From: an uncultured Prevotella sp.
GTDB taxonomy: Bacteria > Bacteroidota > Bacteroidia > Bacteroidales > Bacteroidaceae
DNA length: 21,171 nucleotides
Direction: 5' to 3'
Assembly (NCBI GenBank): GCA_900548745.1
Contig: URLQ01000037.1
Coordinates: 1-21,171, forward strand
Of this stretch, positions 1-9,006 are shown in pieces. The number at the start of each line of letters is the position of its first letter. The first letter of the stretch is position 1. The translations under genes and the position numbers were made by a program. The notes below the pieces were generated by a model, which was not told the DNA's origin, searched no databases, and saw nothing but the letters and a program-made list of their open reading frames with translations.

Positions 1-2
1 AC

Positions 3-569
3 GAGATTTTCGGTAAACTATATAACCATGCACTTGAAGGGGACGCCGACTGTGGAGGACTTATCTCATATAACTATATCTCAGGTGAACCTGTAACAGG
101 ACTTGCAGAAGGCAGACCTTTGTTTGTACGTTCTGCCAACGACAAGTTCAATCTGGCAAACTTTATGCGTGCGAACCTTTATGCTTCTGTTGGAGTATTA
201 AAGATTGGAAACGACATACTTTTCAACCAAGAGAAAATCAAGGTAGACCGCATAACAGGACATGGTGGATTATTCAAGACAAAAGGTGTAGGACAGCGTA
301 TCCTTGCTGCTGCCATCAACTCTCCTATATCGGTAATGGAGACAGCCGGCGAAGGTGGAGCATGGGGAATAGCATTGCTCGCTTCATACCTCGTCAAGAA
401 AGCCGACAACGAATCTCTTGCAGATTTCCTTGACAATAATGTGTTTGCCGGAAATACTGGCATAGAGATTGCTCCAACTCCAGAAGACGTAGAAGCTTTC
501 AATAAATACATCAAAGAATACCAGTCATGTCTGTCTATTGAGAAAGAAGCAACTATAGTAAAGAAATAA
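3..569 (+). CDS. FGGY-family pentulose kinase, C-terminal part (5' end outside window)
   Basis: The reading frame is open from the window edge to TAA at 567-569, giving about 188 residues of the C-terminal half of an FGGY carbohydrate kinase. These enzymes transfer phosphate from ATP to a sugar such as L-ribulose or D-xylulose in the cytoplasm. The visible part is the second actin-like ATPase lobe: the segment GHGGLFKTKGVGQRILAAA resembles the family's Gly-rich ATP-binding motif, and METAGEGGAWGIALLASY the conserved adenosine-binding stretch. The stop overlaps a possible ATG of the transketolase frame by one base, and transketolase plus an RpiB isomerase follow. A pentose substrate is therefore likely; L-ribulose is my best guess because Bacteroides arabinose operons pair such a kinase with transketolase. 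The substrate cannot be read from this fragment. Confidence 0.8.
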   Translation, partial: EIFGKLYNHALEGDADCGGLISYNYISGEPVTGLAEGRPLFVRSANDKFNLANFMRANLYASVGVLKIGNDILFNQEKIKVDRITGHGGLFKTKGVGQRILAAAINSPISVMETAGEGGAWGIALLASYLVKKADNESLADFLDNNVFAGNTGIEIAPTPEDVEAFNKYIKEYQSCLSIEKEATIVKK

Positions 570-595
570 TGAGGAATAACATAAATTATAGAACT

Positions 596-2611
596 ATGAA
601 CGAAAAGAAAATCATGAACAAAGCTGCCGACAATATCCGTATATTGGCAGCATCAATGGTTGAGAAAGCAAAATCCGGTCACCCTGGTGGTGCTATGGGT
701 GGTGCCGATTTCATAAACGTATTATTCTCTGAATTCCTTGTATGGGATCCAGACAATCTTGAATGGGAAGGCAGAGACCGTTTCTTCCTTGACCCAGGTC
801 ACATGTCTCCAATGCTCTACAGCGCATTGGCACTACAAGGCAAATTCACAATCGATGAGTTGAAACAGTTCCGCCAGTGGGAATCACCGACTCCTGGTCA
901 CCCGGAACGTGACGTAAAGCGTGGAATAGAAAACACATCCGGACCATTAGGACAGGGACATACCTTTGCTGCAGGTGCTGCAGTAGCTGAGAAATTCCTA
1001 CAGGAAAAACTCGGCAAAGAAGTCATCAAGCATAAGATTTATGCATATATCTCAGACGGCGGTGTCCAGGAAGAGATTTCTCAGGGCACAGGTCGTATAG
1101 CAGGAAACCTGGGACTAAACAATCTCATCATGTTCTACGACTCAAACGACATACAGCTGTCTACAGAGTGTGGCGTTGTGATGAACGAGGACACTGCTGC
1201 AAAATACAAGGCATGGGGATGGAACGTTGTTACCATTAATGGTAATGACCCTGATGAAATCCGTCAAGCCCTGAAAGATGCCCAGAAAGAGGAAGAGCGT
1301 CCAACACTCATCATCGGTAAGACCGTTATGGGTAAAGGCGCACTGAAAGAAGATGGTACAAGCTATGAGCACAATATAAAGACTCATGGAGCACCTCTTG
1401 GTGGCGAAGCTTACATCAACACAATCAAGAACTTAGGCGGCAATCCAGAGAACCCATTTGTAATATTCCCAGAGACAGAAAAGCTGTATGCTGACCGCAA
1501 AGAGGAGCTTCGCAAGATTGTTGCAGAACGTCATGCTGAAGAGAAAGCATGGGCAGAAGCCAACCCAGAGAAAGCAGCCCAGATGAAAGAATGGTTCAGC
1601 GGCAACGCACCTAAGGTTGACTGGAGTGCTGTCGTTCAGAAAGAAGGTTCAGCAACACGTGCTGCTTCAGCTGCTTGTCTTGGTGTTTTGGCAGAGCAAG
1701 TTCCAAACATGATTTGCTCTTCTGCTGACCTCTCAAACAGTGACAAGACTGATGGTTTCCTGAAGAAGACACGTTCTATCGTACGCAACGACTTCGGAGG
1801 AGCATTCTTCCAGGCTGGTGTCAGCGAATTGACAATGGCTTGTATGTGTATCGGTATGTATCTCCACGGAGGTGTTATTCCTGCATGCGGTACATTCTTC
1901 GTATTCTCAGACTATATGAAACCAGCTGTCCGTATGGCTGCCTTGATGGAGGTACCAATCAAGTTTATATGGACCCATGATGCTTTCCGTGTAGGTGAAG
2001 ACGGTCCTACTCATGAGCCAGTTGAACAGGAAGCACAGATTCGATTGATGGAGAAGCTCAAGAATCATCATGGCAAAGACAGTGTACGTGTGTTCCGTCC
2101 TGCAGATGCTGACGAGACCACAGTATGCTGGGCAATGGCAATGGAAAACATGGATACTCCGACAGCTCTTATCTTCTCACGCCAGAACATTACAAAACTG
2201 CCAGCAGGCACAGACTACGAGCAGGCTCGAAAGGGAGCATACATCGTTGCCGGTTCTGATGATGACTTCGACGTAATTCTTCTTGCTGACGGTTCTGAGG
2301 TTTCTACCCTCGTTGCCGGTGCTGAACTGTTACGTAAGGATGGTATCAAGATTCGTATCGTAAGTGCTCCAAGTGAAGGTCTGTTCCGTTCTCAGAGCAA
2401 AGAATACCAAGAGAGCATTCTGCCTACAGGCAGCAAGATTTTCGGTATGACAGCTGGTCTGCCTGTAACACTCGAAGGACTCGTTGGTGCCAACGGTAAA
2501 GTGTTTGGAATGCCAAGCTTCGGCTTCTCTGCACCTTATAAAGTTCTCGATGAGAAACTCGGCTACACAGCAGAGAACGTTTACAAGCAGGTAAAAGAGT
2601 TCCTTGCATAA
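596..2611 (+). CDS. tkt: transketolase
   Basis: A complete 671-residue transketolase, the usual length. It moves two-carbon ketol units between sugar phosphates using thiamine diphosphate and a divalent metal, linking pentose phosphates to glycolysis. Motifs follow the family order: SGHPGG near residue 30, DPGHMSPMLYS, GPLGQG, the cofactor and metal region SDGGVQEE with D154, DSNDI with N184 and I186, and the pyrimidine-domain segment THDAFRVGEDGPTHEPVEQ. The frame is open from an ATG at 569 that overlaps the kinase stop. I chose the ATG at 596 because MNEKKIMNKAADNIRILA is the typical N terminus and the nine extra residues look non-conserved. The gene is probably translated in one operon with the upstream kinase. 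The usual Gly-Asp-Gly-Glu of the cofactor motif reads Ser-Asp-Gly-Gly here, which I believe is normal for the Bacteroidetes branch. Confidence 0.95.
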   Translation: MNEKKIMNKAADNIRILAASMVEKAKSGHPGGAMGGADFINVLFSEFLVWDPDNLEWEGRDRFFLDPGHMSPMLYSALALQGKFTIDELKQFRQWESPTPGHPERDVKRGIENTSGPLGQGHTFAAGAAVAEKFLQEKLGKEVIKHKIYAYISDGGVQEEISQGTGRIAGNLGLNNLIMFYDSNDIQLSTECGVVMNEDTAAKYKAWGWNVVTINGNDPDEIRQALKDAQKEEERPTLIIGKTVMGKGALKEDGTSYEHNIKTHGAPLGGEAYINTIKNLGGNPENPFVIFPETEKLYADRKEELRKIVAERHAEEKAWAEANPEKAAQMKEWFSGNAPKVDWSAVVQKEGSATRAASAACLGVLAEQVPNMICSSADLSNSDKTDGFLKKTRSIVRNDFGGAFFQAGVSELTMACMCIGMYLHGGVIPACGTFFVFSDYMKPAVRMAALMEVPIKFIWTHDAFRVGEDGPTHEPVEQEAQIRLMEKLKNHHGKDSVRVFRPADADETTVCWAMAMENMDTPTALIFSRQNITKLPAGTDYEQARKGAYIVAGSDDDFDVILLADGSEVSTLVAGAELLRKDGIKIRIVSAPSEGLFRSQSKEYQESILPTGSKIFGMTAGLPVTLEGLVGANGKVFGMPSFGFSAPYKVLDEKLGYTAENVYKQVKEFLA

Positions 2612-2637
2612 AATCAATCTATAGGATGTAAGAAAAA

Positions 2638-2692
2638 TGAGGAGGGGATAAAGGATTTTCAAACAATGATAATCTTGAATCCCCATCTCATA
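2638..2692 (+). promoter_or_regulatory. imperfect hairpin between transketolase and rpiB
   Basis: ATGAGGAGGGGA at 2638-2649 can pair with TCCCCATCTCAT at 2681-2692: ten of twelve positions pair around a two-base internal loop. An inner GGATT...TTGAATCC pairing can extend it. It lies in the 136-base spacer and is followed by an AU-rich stretch rather than a clean U-tract. It could be a processing or stability hairpin, or a weak terminator that lowers rpiB expression. No promoter matching the Bacteroidetes consensus was found in the spacer. Confidence 0.4.
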
Positions 2693-2747
2693 ATTCTCAT
2701 ATATTATTAAATACAATTAATCATTAACCCTAAAAAACTTTAAGACT

Positions 2748-3188
2748 ATGGAAGTAAAGACAGTAGGAGTGGCATGTGACCACGCAGGCTTTCCATTGAA
2801 GCAGTTTGTAATCCAGTATCTGGAGGCAAAAGGTTATCAGTACAAGGATTTCGGGACATACAGCGACACGAGTTGCGACTATCCTGATTTTGCCCATCCG
2901 TTGGCAGAAGCCGTGGAGAATGGAGAATGCTATCCTGGCATCGCCATCTGCGGAAGTGGTGAAGGAATGGCCATGACACTCAACAAGCATCAGGGCATAC
3001 GTGCCGGATTGGCTTGGATCCCAGAGATTGCGGGATTAATCCGTCAGCACAACAATGCCAATGTTCTCGTTATGCCAGGTCGTTTTATCGACAACAAGAC
3101 AGCAGAGAAGATTATGGACGAATTTATCAAGACTCCTTTTGAAGGCGGACGTCATGAGAGAAGAATTGATAAAATGCCCATAAAATAA
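2748..3188 (+). CDS. rpiB: RpiB/LacA/LacB-family sugar-phosphate isomerase (ribose-5-phosphate isomerase B)
   Basis: A 146-residue protein, full length for RpiB. It interconverts ribose-5-phosphate and ribulose-5-phosphate in the cytoplasm. Family marks are the opening GVACDHAGF with D11 and H12, the active-site loop CGSGEGM with the catalytic base C68, and HNNANVLVMPGR with H101, which opens the sugar ring. The C-terminal GGRHERRI carries the phosphate-binding arginines. The classic loop CGTGIGM has Ser for Thr and Glu for Ile here, so an allose or galactose phosphate isomerase role is not fully excluded. Position after transketolase favours a pentose role. The gene ends the operon, as a strong terminator follows within 35 bases. 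Confidence 0.9.
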   Translation: MEVKTVGVACDHAGFPLKQFVIQYLEAKGYQYKDFGTYSDTSCDYPDFAHPLAEAVENGECYPGIAICGSGEGMAMTLNKHQGIRAGLAWIPEIAGLIRQHNNANVLVMPGRFIDNKTAEKIMDEFIKTPFEGGRHERRIDKMPIK

Positions 3189-3220
3189 AGAGATTACATA
3201 AGTATTTTGTTACGTTAAAA

Positions 3221-3258
3221 GACCTATCGTTTGTTACATCATCCGATAGGTCTCTTTA
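3221..3258 (+). terminator. intrinsic terminator after rpiB
   Basis: A perfect nine-base stem, GACCTATCG at 3221-3229 and CGATAGGTC at 3244-3252, has a 14-base loop. It is followed by TCTTTAATTT and preceded by AAAA. It separates the pentose operon from the helicase gene. Confidence 0.85.
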
Positions 3259-3298
3259 ATTTCCTCTTAATATTACAAAACGTTACCTCAAGAACCAT

Positions 3299-6200
3299 AT
3301 GCTTTCAGAAAACTTTTACTTCTACAACGACCTCATCGCCCTGACAAGAGTCAAAAATATAAAAGGCAGATATCAAGCTCTTGGCAGGATATTATATTCT
3401 GCCATAGACCAGAAGCTTGAGGGAGTAGAAGTGAAATTTGCCGGTCCTTTGCCAAAAATCCAATATCTAATCCGCGAATACAAGATAAGAGAAAACAATA
3501 AAGACCGTTCTTTGGCTTCTTCAATCAATGGTACAAGGAACCGCCTACGATATATTGAAACGACAAGCAACACAGAACTGACGGAAAGCTTTCCACACGA
3601 TCTGAAAAGCGTCTGCAAGTTTATTGCCCTGATATATCCAGGCCATGACATACCAAAGGAACTGACGGAATTATTCCCTTTGGAAAAAGAGGAAACATTC
3701 AATGAAAGAATCAAGGAAGACAATGGAGAAGCCATTGACTCTCTCCGTTGTATCATTGAGCGTTGGGACGAGAAACTGATATATGCAACAAGAGCCGATA
3801 ATGGACACGTCATCAGCATCGACTATACAACAACAGGGAAATACTCAAGCGGCGACTGGTCATATATAAAGGACCTGCTTATCGTCGGAGAACAATTGAA
3901 CATAATACGCCCAAGAATAAAAGACGACGGTTCGATATCACCCGAACTGATAATATTCAATCCCGACTACCTTATCAATGTTACATCCATAGCCTCATGC
4001 TTTGAGGAATATGGAGATTCCGCCATTTGGAATCTGCTTTCACGCATCAAGCCCAACACCAGTACCCGACACACTCTACTCGGAAACTTTGCCGGACAGT
4101 TGCTTGACGAGGCTGCTTATGGCGAAACAAAATCGTATGCGGAAAGCATAAAAGACTTCTTCTATGACAATGCGTTGTCAATTGCATGTTGCAACGATAT
4201 CAACAAATCGTTTCATGAAGATGCAATGATACAAAAGAAGAACATCAACGACATCATGCACTCCAACCACATACACCAGAAGAGCAACGAGTCGCTATCA
4301 GCCAAAGACCTTATTCTGGAACCATCCTTCTTCTGTGAATCGCTCGGCTTGCAGGGGCGAATGGACTTTATACATCTTGACCAATCCACCATCATTGAAC
4401 AGAAAAGCGGAAAGGGAGCAAACACCATTGACAAGACTGCTGTAAAGCAACAATTAAAACACTATATTCAATTGCTGCTCTACCGTGCGGTATTCCATTA
4501 TGCCTATGCCAAAAAGCCATACGACGATATGGTTTCCTATCTGCTCTACTCCAAATATCCCAACGGACTGATTGAGTTAGGCAGTGCACCAAAACTCCTT
4601 TTCGAAGCATTCAAGATAAGAAATCAAATTGCATGGGGCGAATTACACTATGCCCAGAAAGGCATGGAAGCATTAATGACGTTAAACCCTAACACAATGT
4701 TTCCGATTGCAAAGGGAAACACTCTATGGGAAAGATACCAAAAGCCACAGGTCATGGACCTTCTGTTGCCCATACACTCTGCCTCTGTCTTGGAAAGAGA
4801 ATATTATTTCCGCTTCCTGAAATTCATATCCACCGAACACGTATTGGCTAAAATCGGCAACCGCACAAAAGAGAACTCCGGGTTTGCATCCATATGGAAC
4901 TCTTCGGCTCAGGAAAAAAGACAAGCCGGAAATATCTATGAAAACCTTACAATGCTGAATAAGCATGATTCCATCAATGACAAGACAACAGAGATATGCT
5001 TTGGATTCACACAAGACTTCGATACAGACATAGCTAATTTCCGTATCGGAGACATCGTCATATTCTATCCTTATGAAAAAGGAAAAGAACCTGACGCTAC
5101 ACAATCCATCGTATTCCGCTCTACCATAACGGAAATCAGCCATAACAATATACGTCTTCGTTTGCGTAACGCCCAACACTACAACGTATTCTGCTATTAC
5201 AACAAGAAGGAATGCTTATGGGCTATCGAACACGATTTCATGGAGGCGTCTTTCACTGCTCTCTATCGAAGCATGCATTCTTTTCTGTCCGCCAACAAAG
5301 ACAGACGACAGCTCATTCTTGGAGCACGCTGTCCTAAGATTGACAAAAGCATTACTCTCATTGGCAACTACTCCTCAGGAGACAATTCGGAATTCAACAA
5401 TCTTGTACTTGGAGCCATGCAAGCACAAGACATTTATCTTATAATAGGACCACCGGGAACCGGTAAGACTTCTTTCGGCATGCTGAATGTGCTGAAAGAA
5501 CAACTACTGCATCCTGACACTTCCGTCCTGCTCATGGCATATACCAACCGTGCGGTAGATGAGATCTGCAGCAAGCTGAAAGAAGAAGACATCGACTTTC
5601 TACGGCTTGGCAACGATTTCAGTTGCGCTCCTGAATACCGTGAAAATCTCTTGTCCAATAAAGCAAGACTGTGCAATAATATTGATGATATACGCCATCT
5701 GATTATCAACTCACGCATAATATGCGGAACCACAACGGCTTTTAATTCACATACAGAGATATTCTCTCTAAAAAGTTTCCAGCTTGCAATAATTGACGAA
5801 GCGTCACAGATTCTTGAACCTCACATCATAGGATTACTGTCTGCAAAACATGACAAAGAGAATGCTATAGAAAAAATCGTAATGATAGGAGACGAGAAGC
5901 AGCTTCCGGCTGTTGTACAGCAGGAGGCGAACGAGTCTGTCGTAAACAGTAAGTCCCTGAATGACATCGGGCTTACAGACTGCCGGTTGTCTTTCTTCGA
6001 ACGCATGATACGCATCTATGGGAAAAACAATCACAACTACTGTCACGTGCTGACAAGACAAGGTCGTATGCATCCGGAGATTGCCACCTTCCCCAATGAG
6101 GCATTCTATGGCGGAACGCTTCTCCCCGTGCCTCTTAGACATCAGACAGAGGCTACCCCTCTTGAATATCACGGCAACAACAGCATTGAAAAAATTCTCA

Positions 6201-6766
6201 CCACCCACAGGATATCATTCATATCATGCTGCCCCGAGGATAACACCGAAGAACCAGACAAGATGAATTCTGCGGAGGCTGAAATAATTGCTGATATAGT
6301 ATGCACACAATACAATATGATTATGCAACAGAACAACGACAACGCAACAGATGCTTTCAATGTAAATAAAAGCATCGGCATAATCGTGCCATACCGCAAT
6401 CAGATATCAACCGTACGCAATGCCATAGACAGAAGAATCGAAGAGTCCGGTCTTCCTGAAACTCTTCATGATATAACTATCGACACCGTGGAACGCTACC
6501 AAGGCAGTCAGCGCAATCTTATCATCTATGGATTCACCATAAAGAAATACTATCAGCTGTCGTTTCTTACCGACAACGAGTATTATGATGAAACAGAAGA
6601 TGCTACCATTGACCGCAAACTAAATGTTGCTATGACAAGAGCACGAAAGCATCTGGTGATGGTTGGCAATGCACAATTACTGTCAAAAGACTTCACTTTC
6701 AAAAGATTGATAGAATACACAAAAGAGGAAAAATGCTTCTTTACTGCGCAAAACATCCAAGAGTGA
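3299..6766 (+). CDS. Dna2-like protein: Cas4/RecB-type nuclease domain fused to SF1 (Upf1-like) helicase
   Basis: A 1155-residue cytoplasmic DNA enzyme. Residues about 250-400 form a PD-(D/E)XK nuclease of the Cas4/RecB type: H258, GRMD with D356, E-Q-K with E367 and K369, then QLLLY at 391-395, the QxxxY motif of this group. The C-terminal half is a superfamily 1 helicase. It has Walker A GPPGTGKT at 717-724, Walker B IDEAS with D833 and E834, motif III GDEKQLPAVV from 864, QGRMHPE from 921, RYQGSQRN from 1066 and NVAMTRAR from 1109. The fusion order matches Dna2, which trims flaps and resects ends, so a role in replication or repair is likely; a defence role is possible but nothing nearby supports it. 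I do not see the four-cysteine iron-sulfur cluster of classic Dna2. The first 250 residues match nothing I recognise. Start is the first ATG of the frame. Confidence 0.85.
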   Translation: MLSENFYFYNDLIALTRVKNIKGRYQALGRILYSAIDQKLEGVEVKFAGPLPKIQYLIREYKIRENNKDRSLASSINGTRNRLRYIETTSNTELTESFPHDLKSVCKFIALIYPGHDIPKELTELFPLEKEETFNERIKEDNGEAIDSLRCIIERWDEKLIYATRADNGHVISIDYTTTGKYSSGDWSYIKDLLIVGEQLNIIRPRIKDDGSISPELIIFNPDYLINVTSIASCFEEYGDSAIWNLLSRIKPNTSTRHTLLGNFAGQLLDEAAYGETKSYAESIKDFFYDNALSIACCNDINKSFHEDAMIQKKNINDIMHSNHIHQKSNESLSAKDLILEPSFFCESLGLQGRMDFIHLDQSTIIEQKSGKGANTIDKTAVKQQLKHYIQLLLYRAVFHYAYAKKPYDDMVSYLLYSKYPNGLIELGSAPKLLFEAFKIRNQIAWGELHYAQKGMEALMTLNPNTMFPIAKGNTLWERYQKPQVMDLLLPIHSASVLEREYYFRFLKFISTEHVLAKIGNRTKENSGFASIWNSSAQEKRQAGNIYENLTMLNKHDSINDKTTEICFGFTQDFDTDIANFRIGDIVIFYPYEKGKEPDATQSIVFRSTITEISHNNIRLRLRNAQHYNVFCYYNKKECLWAIEHDFMEASFTALYRSMHSFLSANKDRRQLILGARCPKIDKSITLIGNYSSGDNSEFNNLVLGAMQAQDIYLIIGPPGTGKTSFGMLNVLKEQLLHPDTSVLLMAYTNRAVDEICSKLKEEDIDFLRLGNDFSCAPEYRENLLSNKARLCNNIDDIRHLIINSRIICGTTTAFNSHTEIFSLKSFQLAIIDEASQILEPHIIGLLSAKHDKENAIEKIVMIGDEKQLPAVVQQEANESVVNSKSLNDIGLTDCRLSFFERMIRIYGKNNHNYCHVLTRQGRMHPEIATFPNEAFYGGTLLPVPLRHQTEATPLEYHGNNSIEKILTTHRISFISCCPEDNTEEPDKMNSAEAEIIADIVCTQYNMIMQQNNDNATDAFNVNKSIGIIVPYRNQISTVRNAIDRRIEESGLPETLHDITIDTVERYQGSQRNLIIYGFTIKKYYQLSFLTDNEYYDETEDATIDRKLNVAMTRARKHLVMVGNAQLLSKDFTFKRLIEYTKEEKCFFTAQNIQE

Positions 6767-6834
6767 GAGGATTTGTTAAAATAATTCAGTACCTTTACAC
6801 TCGATTTATACTCTACTAAAAAGTATCTGCGATT

Positions 6835-9003
6835 ATGCCTGTTGCATGCAAAACAAAGAAAAAGATATTCTTGGTCATACTACTTCTCTGTAATATGACC
6901 AGTTATCTTTGTGCACAAAATAATCCATATAAGATAAACGACAAAATATATCCACTGTTCATAAAGGCATTCAACCTACGAACTTCCGACAAATGCCTTC
7001 CTGTAATAGACAGTCTGCAACATCAGTCCATCGCCATCGGTGACAGATACGGAGAACTGAATGCCTTGGTAGTAAGACTGACACATGAATACCACAAGGA
7101 CAACAACCTACCCGCTCTTGAACAAGCAGCCAATGAACTTATGGAAAAGAGTGAGAGATATAATCTGATGCGATTCTATTATCATGCCATATCACTTAAA
7201 ATCACTTACCTTTCCAAACAACACAAATATATAGAAGCATTGCTGTATCTCGAAGAACAGACAAGATTAGCAGAGAAGCGTAACGACAAGGAGGGAGTCT
7301 GCTCCCTACACAGAATGCTCGCCGTAATACTACAGTTCAGAGGAGAACTCTCTGAAGCCGTAAGTTGCTATCAGCAGGTTATTGACGAATACAAGAAATA
7401 TAATATAGAAAGATATATATCAAGAGAATATCTAAGCATCAGCGACTGCTATCGCATGATGACAGACTATCCAAAGATGGCTGAAGCTGCAGAGGAAGCA
7501 TTGCCCTACTGCGTAAACCAAAACGACAGAAACAATGTCTTCATTTATCAGGCGTATGCCTGCTTCATGCTTAAGAAGTATGATGAGTTCATCGACAGAT
7601 ACCAATATCTGCAAGAACATAAGGTGAGACTCGAGAACACTTATATTATAATGAACGAAGCACTGAAAGTGTTCAAGGCTATTTATGACGGCAGAAACGA
7701 TGATGCGACAGAAGCTATTGAAAAGATGGCAAAACGCTCTGAAGTGGAAAGCTACAGACTATATGACGCATATTACAGCTACAATAACGATATAAAGAAA
7801 AGCATCAGATATATCAGAAAGCTGATGAGAGCAAGAAACAATGGCAACGAGGAGATATTCAGATACGACAAAAAGAGCACTGACATACTTTTCAAGAATC
7901 AAAAGATGATTGCCGAAAAACAAAGCATCATCAATAAGAACACAAGGCTGGAACTATCAAATGCCAACATGGTGCTCAGAAACTCATCTCTTGAGTTAGG
8001 CAGAATACGCGACACCATGTTTCTGGCACAGGTTACGGAAAAGCGCAACGAGCTATACGGCAACAACCAAAAGCTCGTGGCACAACAGCTAAGAGACTCT
8101 CTGACAACACAAAAGCTCTTGCTCCAGGCAAAGGAACACAAATACAAGACGGAGCTTTTCTTATATGCCGCCTTGATAATCATGGTGGCTGCATCCATAA
8201 TACTGACCCTTATCTTCAGTCTGAGAAAGCGCACTCTTGCCAAAAGGTTGTCTTCTACAAACAACAAGCTGAAAGAAAGCATCTCTCTCCTTGATGCCGC
8301 AAAGGAGAAAGCTATGGAGTCGGAAAAGATGAAAACCATGTTCGTACAGAATATGAGTCATGAGATACGCACTCCATTGAATGCCATTGTAGGCTTCTCG
8401 CATGTGCTTACGGATATGGGCGATGACTTCAATACTGAAGAGAAAGAGAATATGGCAAAGCACATTACCGACAACTCTGAACTACTGACAACACTGATAA
8501 ATGACATTCTCGACATGACACATATCCAGAGCGGCAGCATGACAATAAGAAAGACAGAACTGAACATCAACGAGGTATGCAAAGAATGTATTGCCACGGT
8601 GAAACACCGACTTACAGACAAAGTGGAAATAGTATTCAACACCGATGCCGATGACTCTTTCTGCATAGTATCCGACCGCCACCGCATAAGTGAAGTGTTG
8701 ATAAACATTCTGACCAATGCCGACAAGAATACATCAGAAGGAAGTATCACTGTAGACTGCTCTGTGAAAGAAAAGCCCGGCATGGTTACCGTAACCGTTA
8801 CCGACACGGGAGTGGGAATATCAAAAGACAAACATAAGGAGATATTCAAACGATACCAAAAGCTTAATACGATGAAGCAAGGCTCAGGACTGGGACTTGA
8901 CATCTGCAGGACAATAGTCAACAAGCTCGGCGGTGAGATAGATATTGATCCGGAATACACCAACGGAGCACGCTTCTGGTTCACAATACCTATAGGACAT
9001 TAA
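6835..9003 (+). CDS. TPR-containing membrane sensor histidine kinase (first of tandem pair)
   Basis: A 722-residue inner-membrane sensor kinase. An N-terminal signal peptide ends near CAQ (about residue 29). A periplasmic helical region to about residue 350 has TPR-like repeats, a coiled coil runs to about 440, and one membrane helix lies at 441-463. The cytoplasmic kinase follows: H box MSHEIRTPLNAIVGFS with the phosphorylated H509, N box around N628, G1 box DTGVGIS from 657 and G2 box GSGLGL from 683. On ATP binding it should autophosphorylate and pass the phosphate to a response regulator. It has no receiver domain, and no regulator gene lies nearby. The signal sensed is unknown. The next gene is a paralogue starting three bases after this stop, so the two are surely co-transcribed. 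No convincing promoter was found in the 68-base gap upstream. Confidence 0.9.
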   Translation: MPVACKTKKKIFLVILLLCNMTSYLCAQNNPYKINDKIYPLFIKAFNLRTSDKCLPVIDSLQHQSIAIGDRYGELNALVVRLTHEYHKDNNLPALEQAANELMEKSERYNLMRFYYHAISLKITYLSKQHKYIEALLYLEEQTRLAEKRNDKEGVCSLHRMLAVILQFRGELSEAVSCYQQVIDEYKKYNIERYISREYLSISDCYRMMTDYPKMAEAAEEALPYCVNQNDRNNVFIYQAYACFMLKKYDEFIDRYQYLQEHKVRLENTYIIMNEALKVFKAIYDGRNDDATEAIEKMAKRSEVESYRLYDAYYSYNNDIKKSIRYIRKLMRARNNGNEEIFRYDKKSTDILFKNQKMIAEKQSIINKNTRLELSNANMVLRNSSLELGRIRDTMFLAQVTEKRNELYGNNQKLVAQQLRDSLTTQKLLLQAKEHKYKTELFLYAALIIMVAASIILTLIFSLRKRTLAKRLSSTNNKLKESISLLDAAKEKAMESEKMKTMFVQNMSHEIRTPLNAIVGFSHVLTDMGDDFNTEEKENMAKHITDNSELLTTLINDILDMTHIQSGSMTIRKTELNINEVCKECIATVKHRLTDKVEIVFNTDADDSFCIVSDRHRISEVLINILTNADKNTSEGSITVDCSVKEKPGMVTVTVTDTGVGISKDKHKEIFKRYQKLNTMKQGSGLGLDICRTIVNKLGGEIDIDPEYTNGARFWFTIPIGH

Positions 9004-9006
9004 GAG

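Noticed and set aside
569..595. Transketolase start at the ATG overlapping the kinase stop
   Set aside because: The nine extra residues look unlike the family N terminus; the ATG at 596 fits better. Translational coupling through the overlap remains possible.
6767..6834. Promoter for the kinase pair (TTTG at 6772, TACCTTTA at 6790)
   Set aside because: The spacing is 14 instead of about 19 bases and the second box lacks the final G.
8358..8984. Long minus-strand frame of 208 codons inside the first kinase
   Set aside because: It is antisense to an intact kinase domain, and its Ser/Val-rich composition is typical of a shadow frame.
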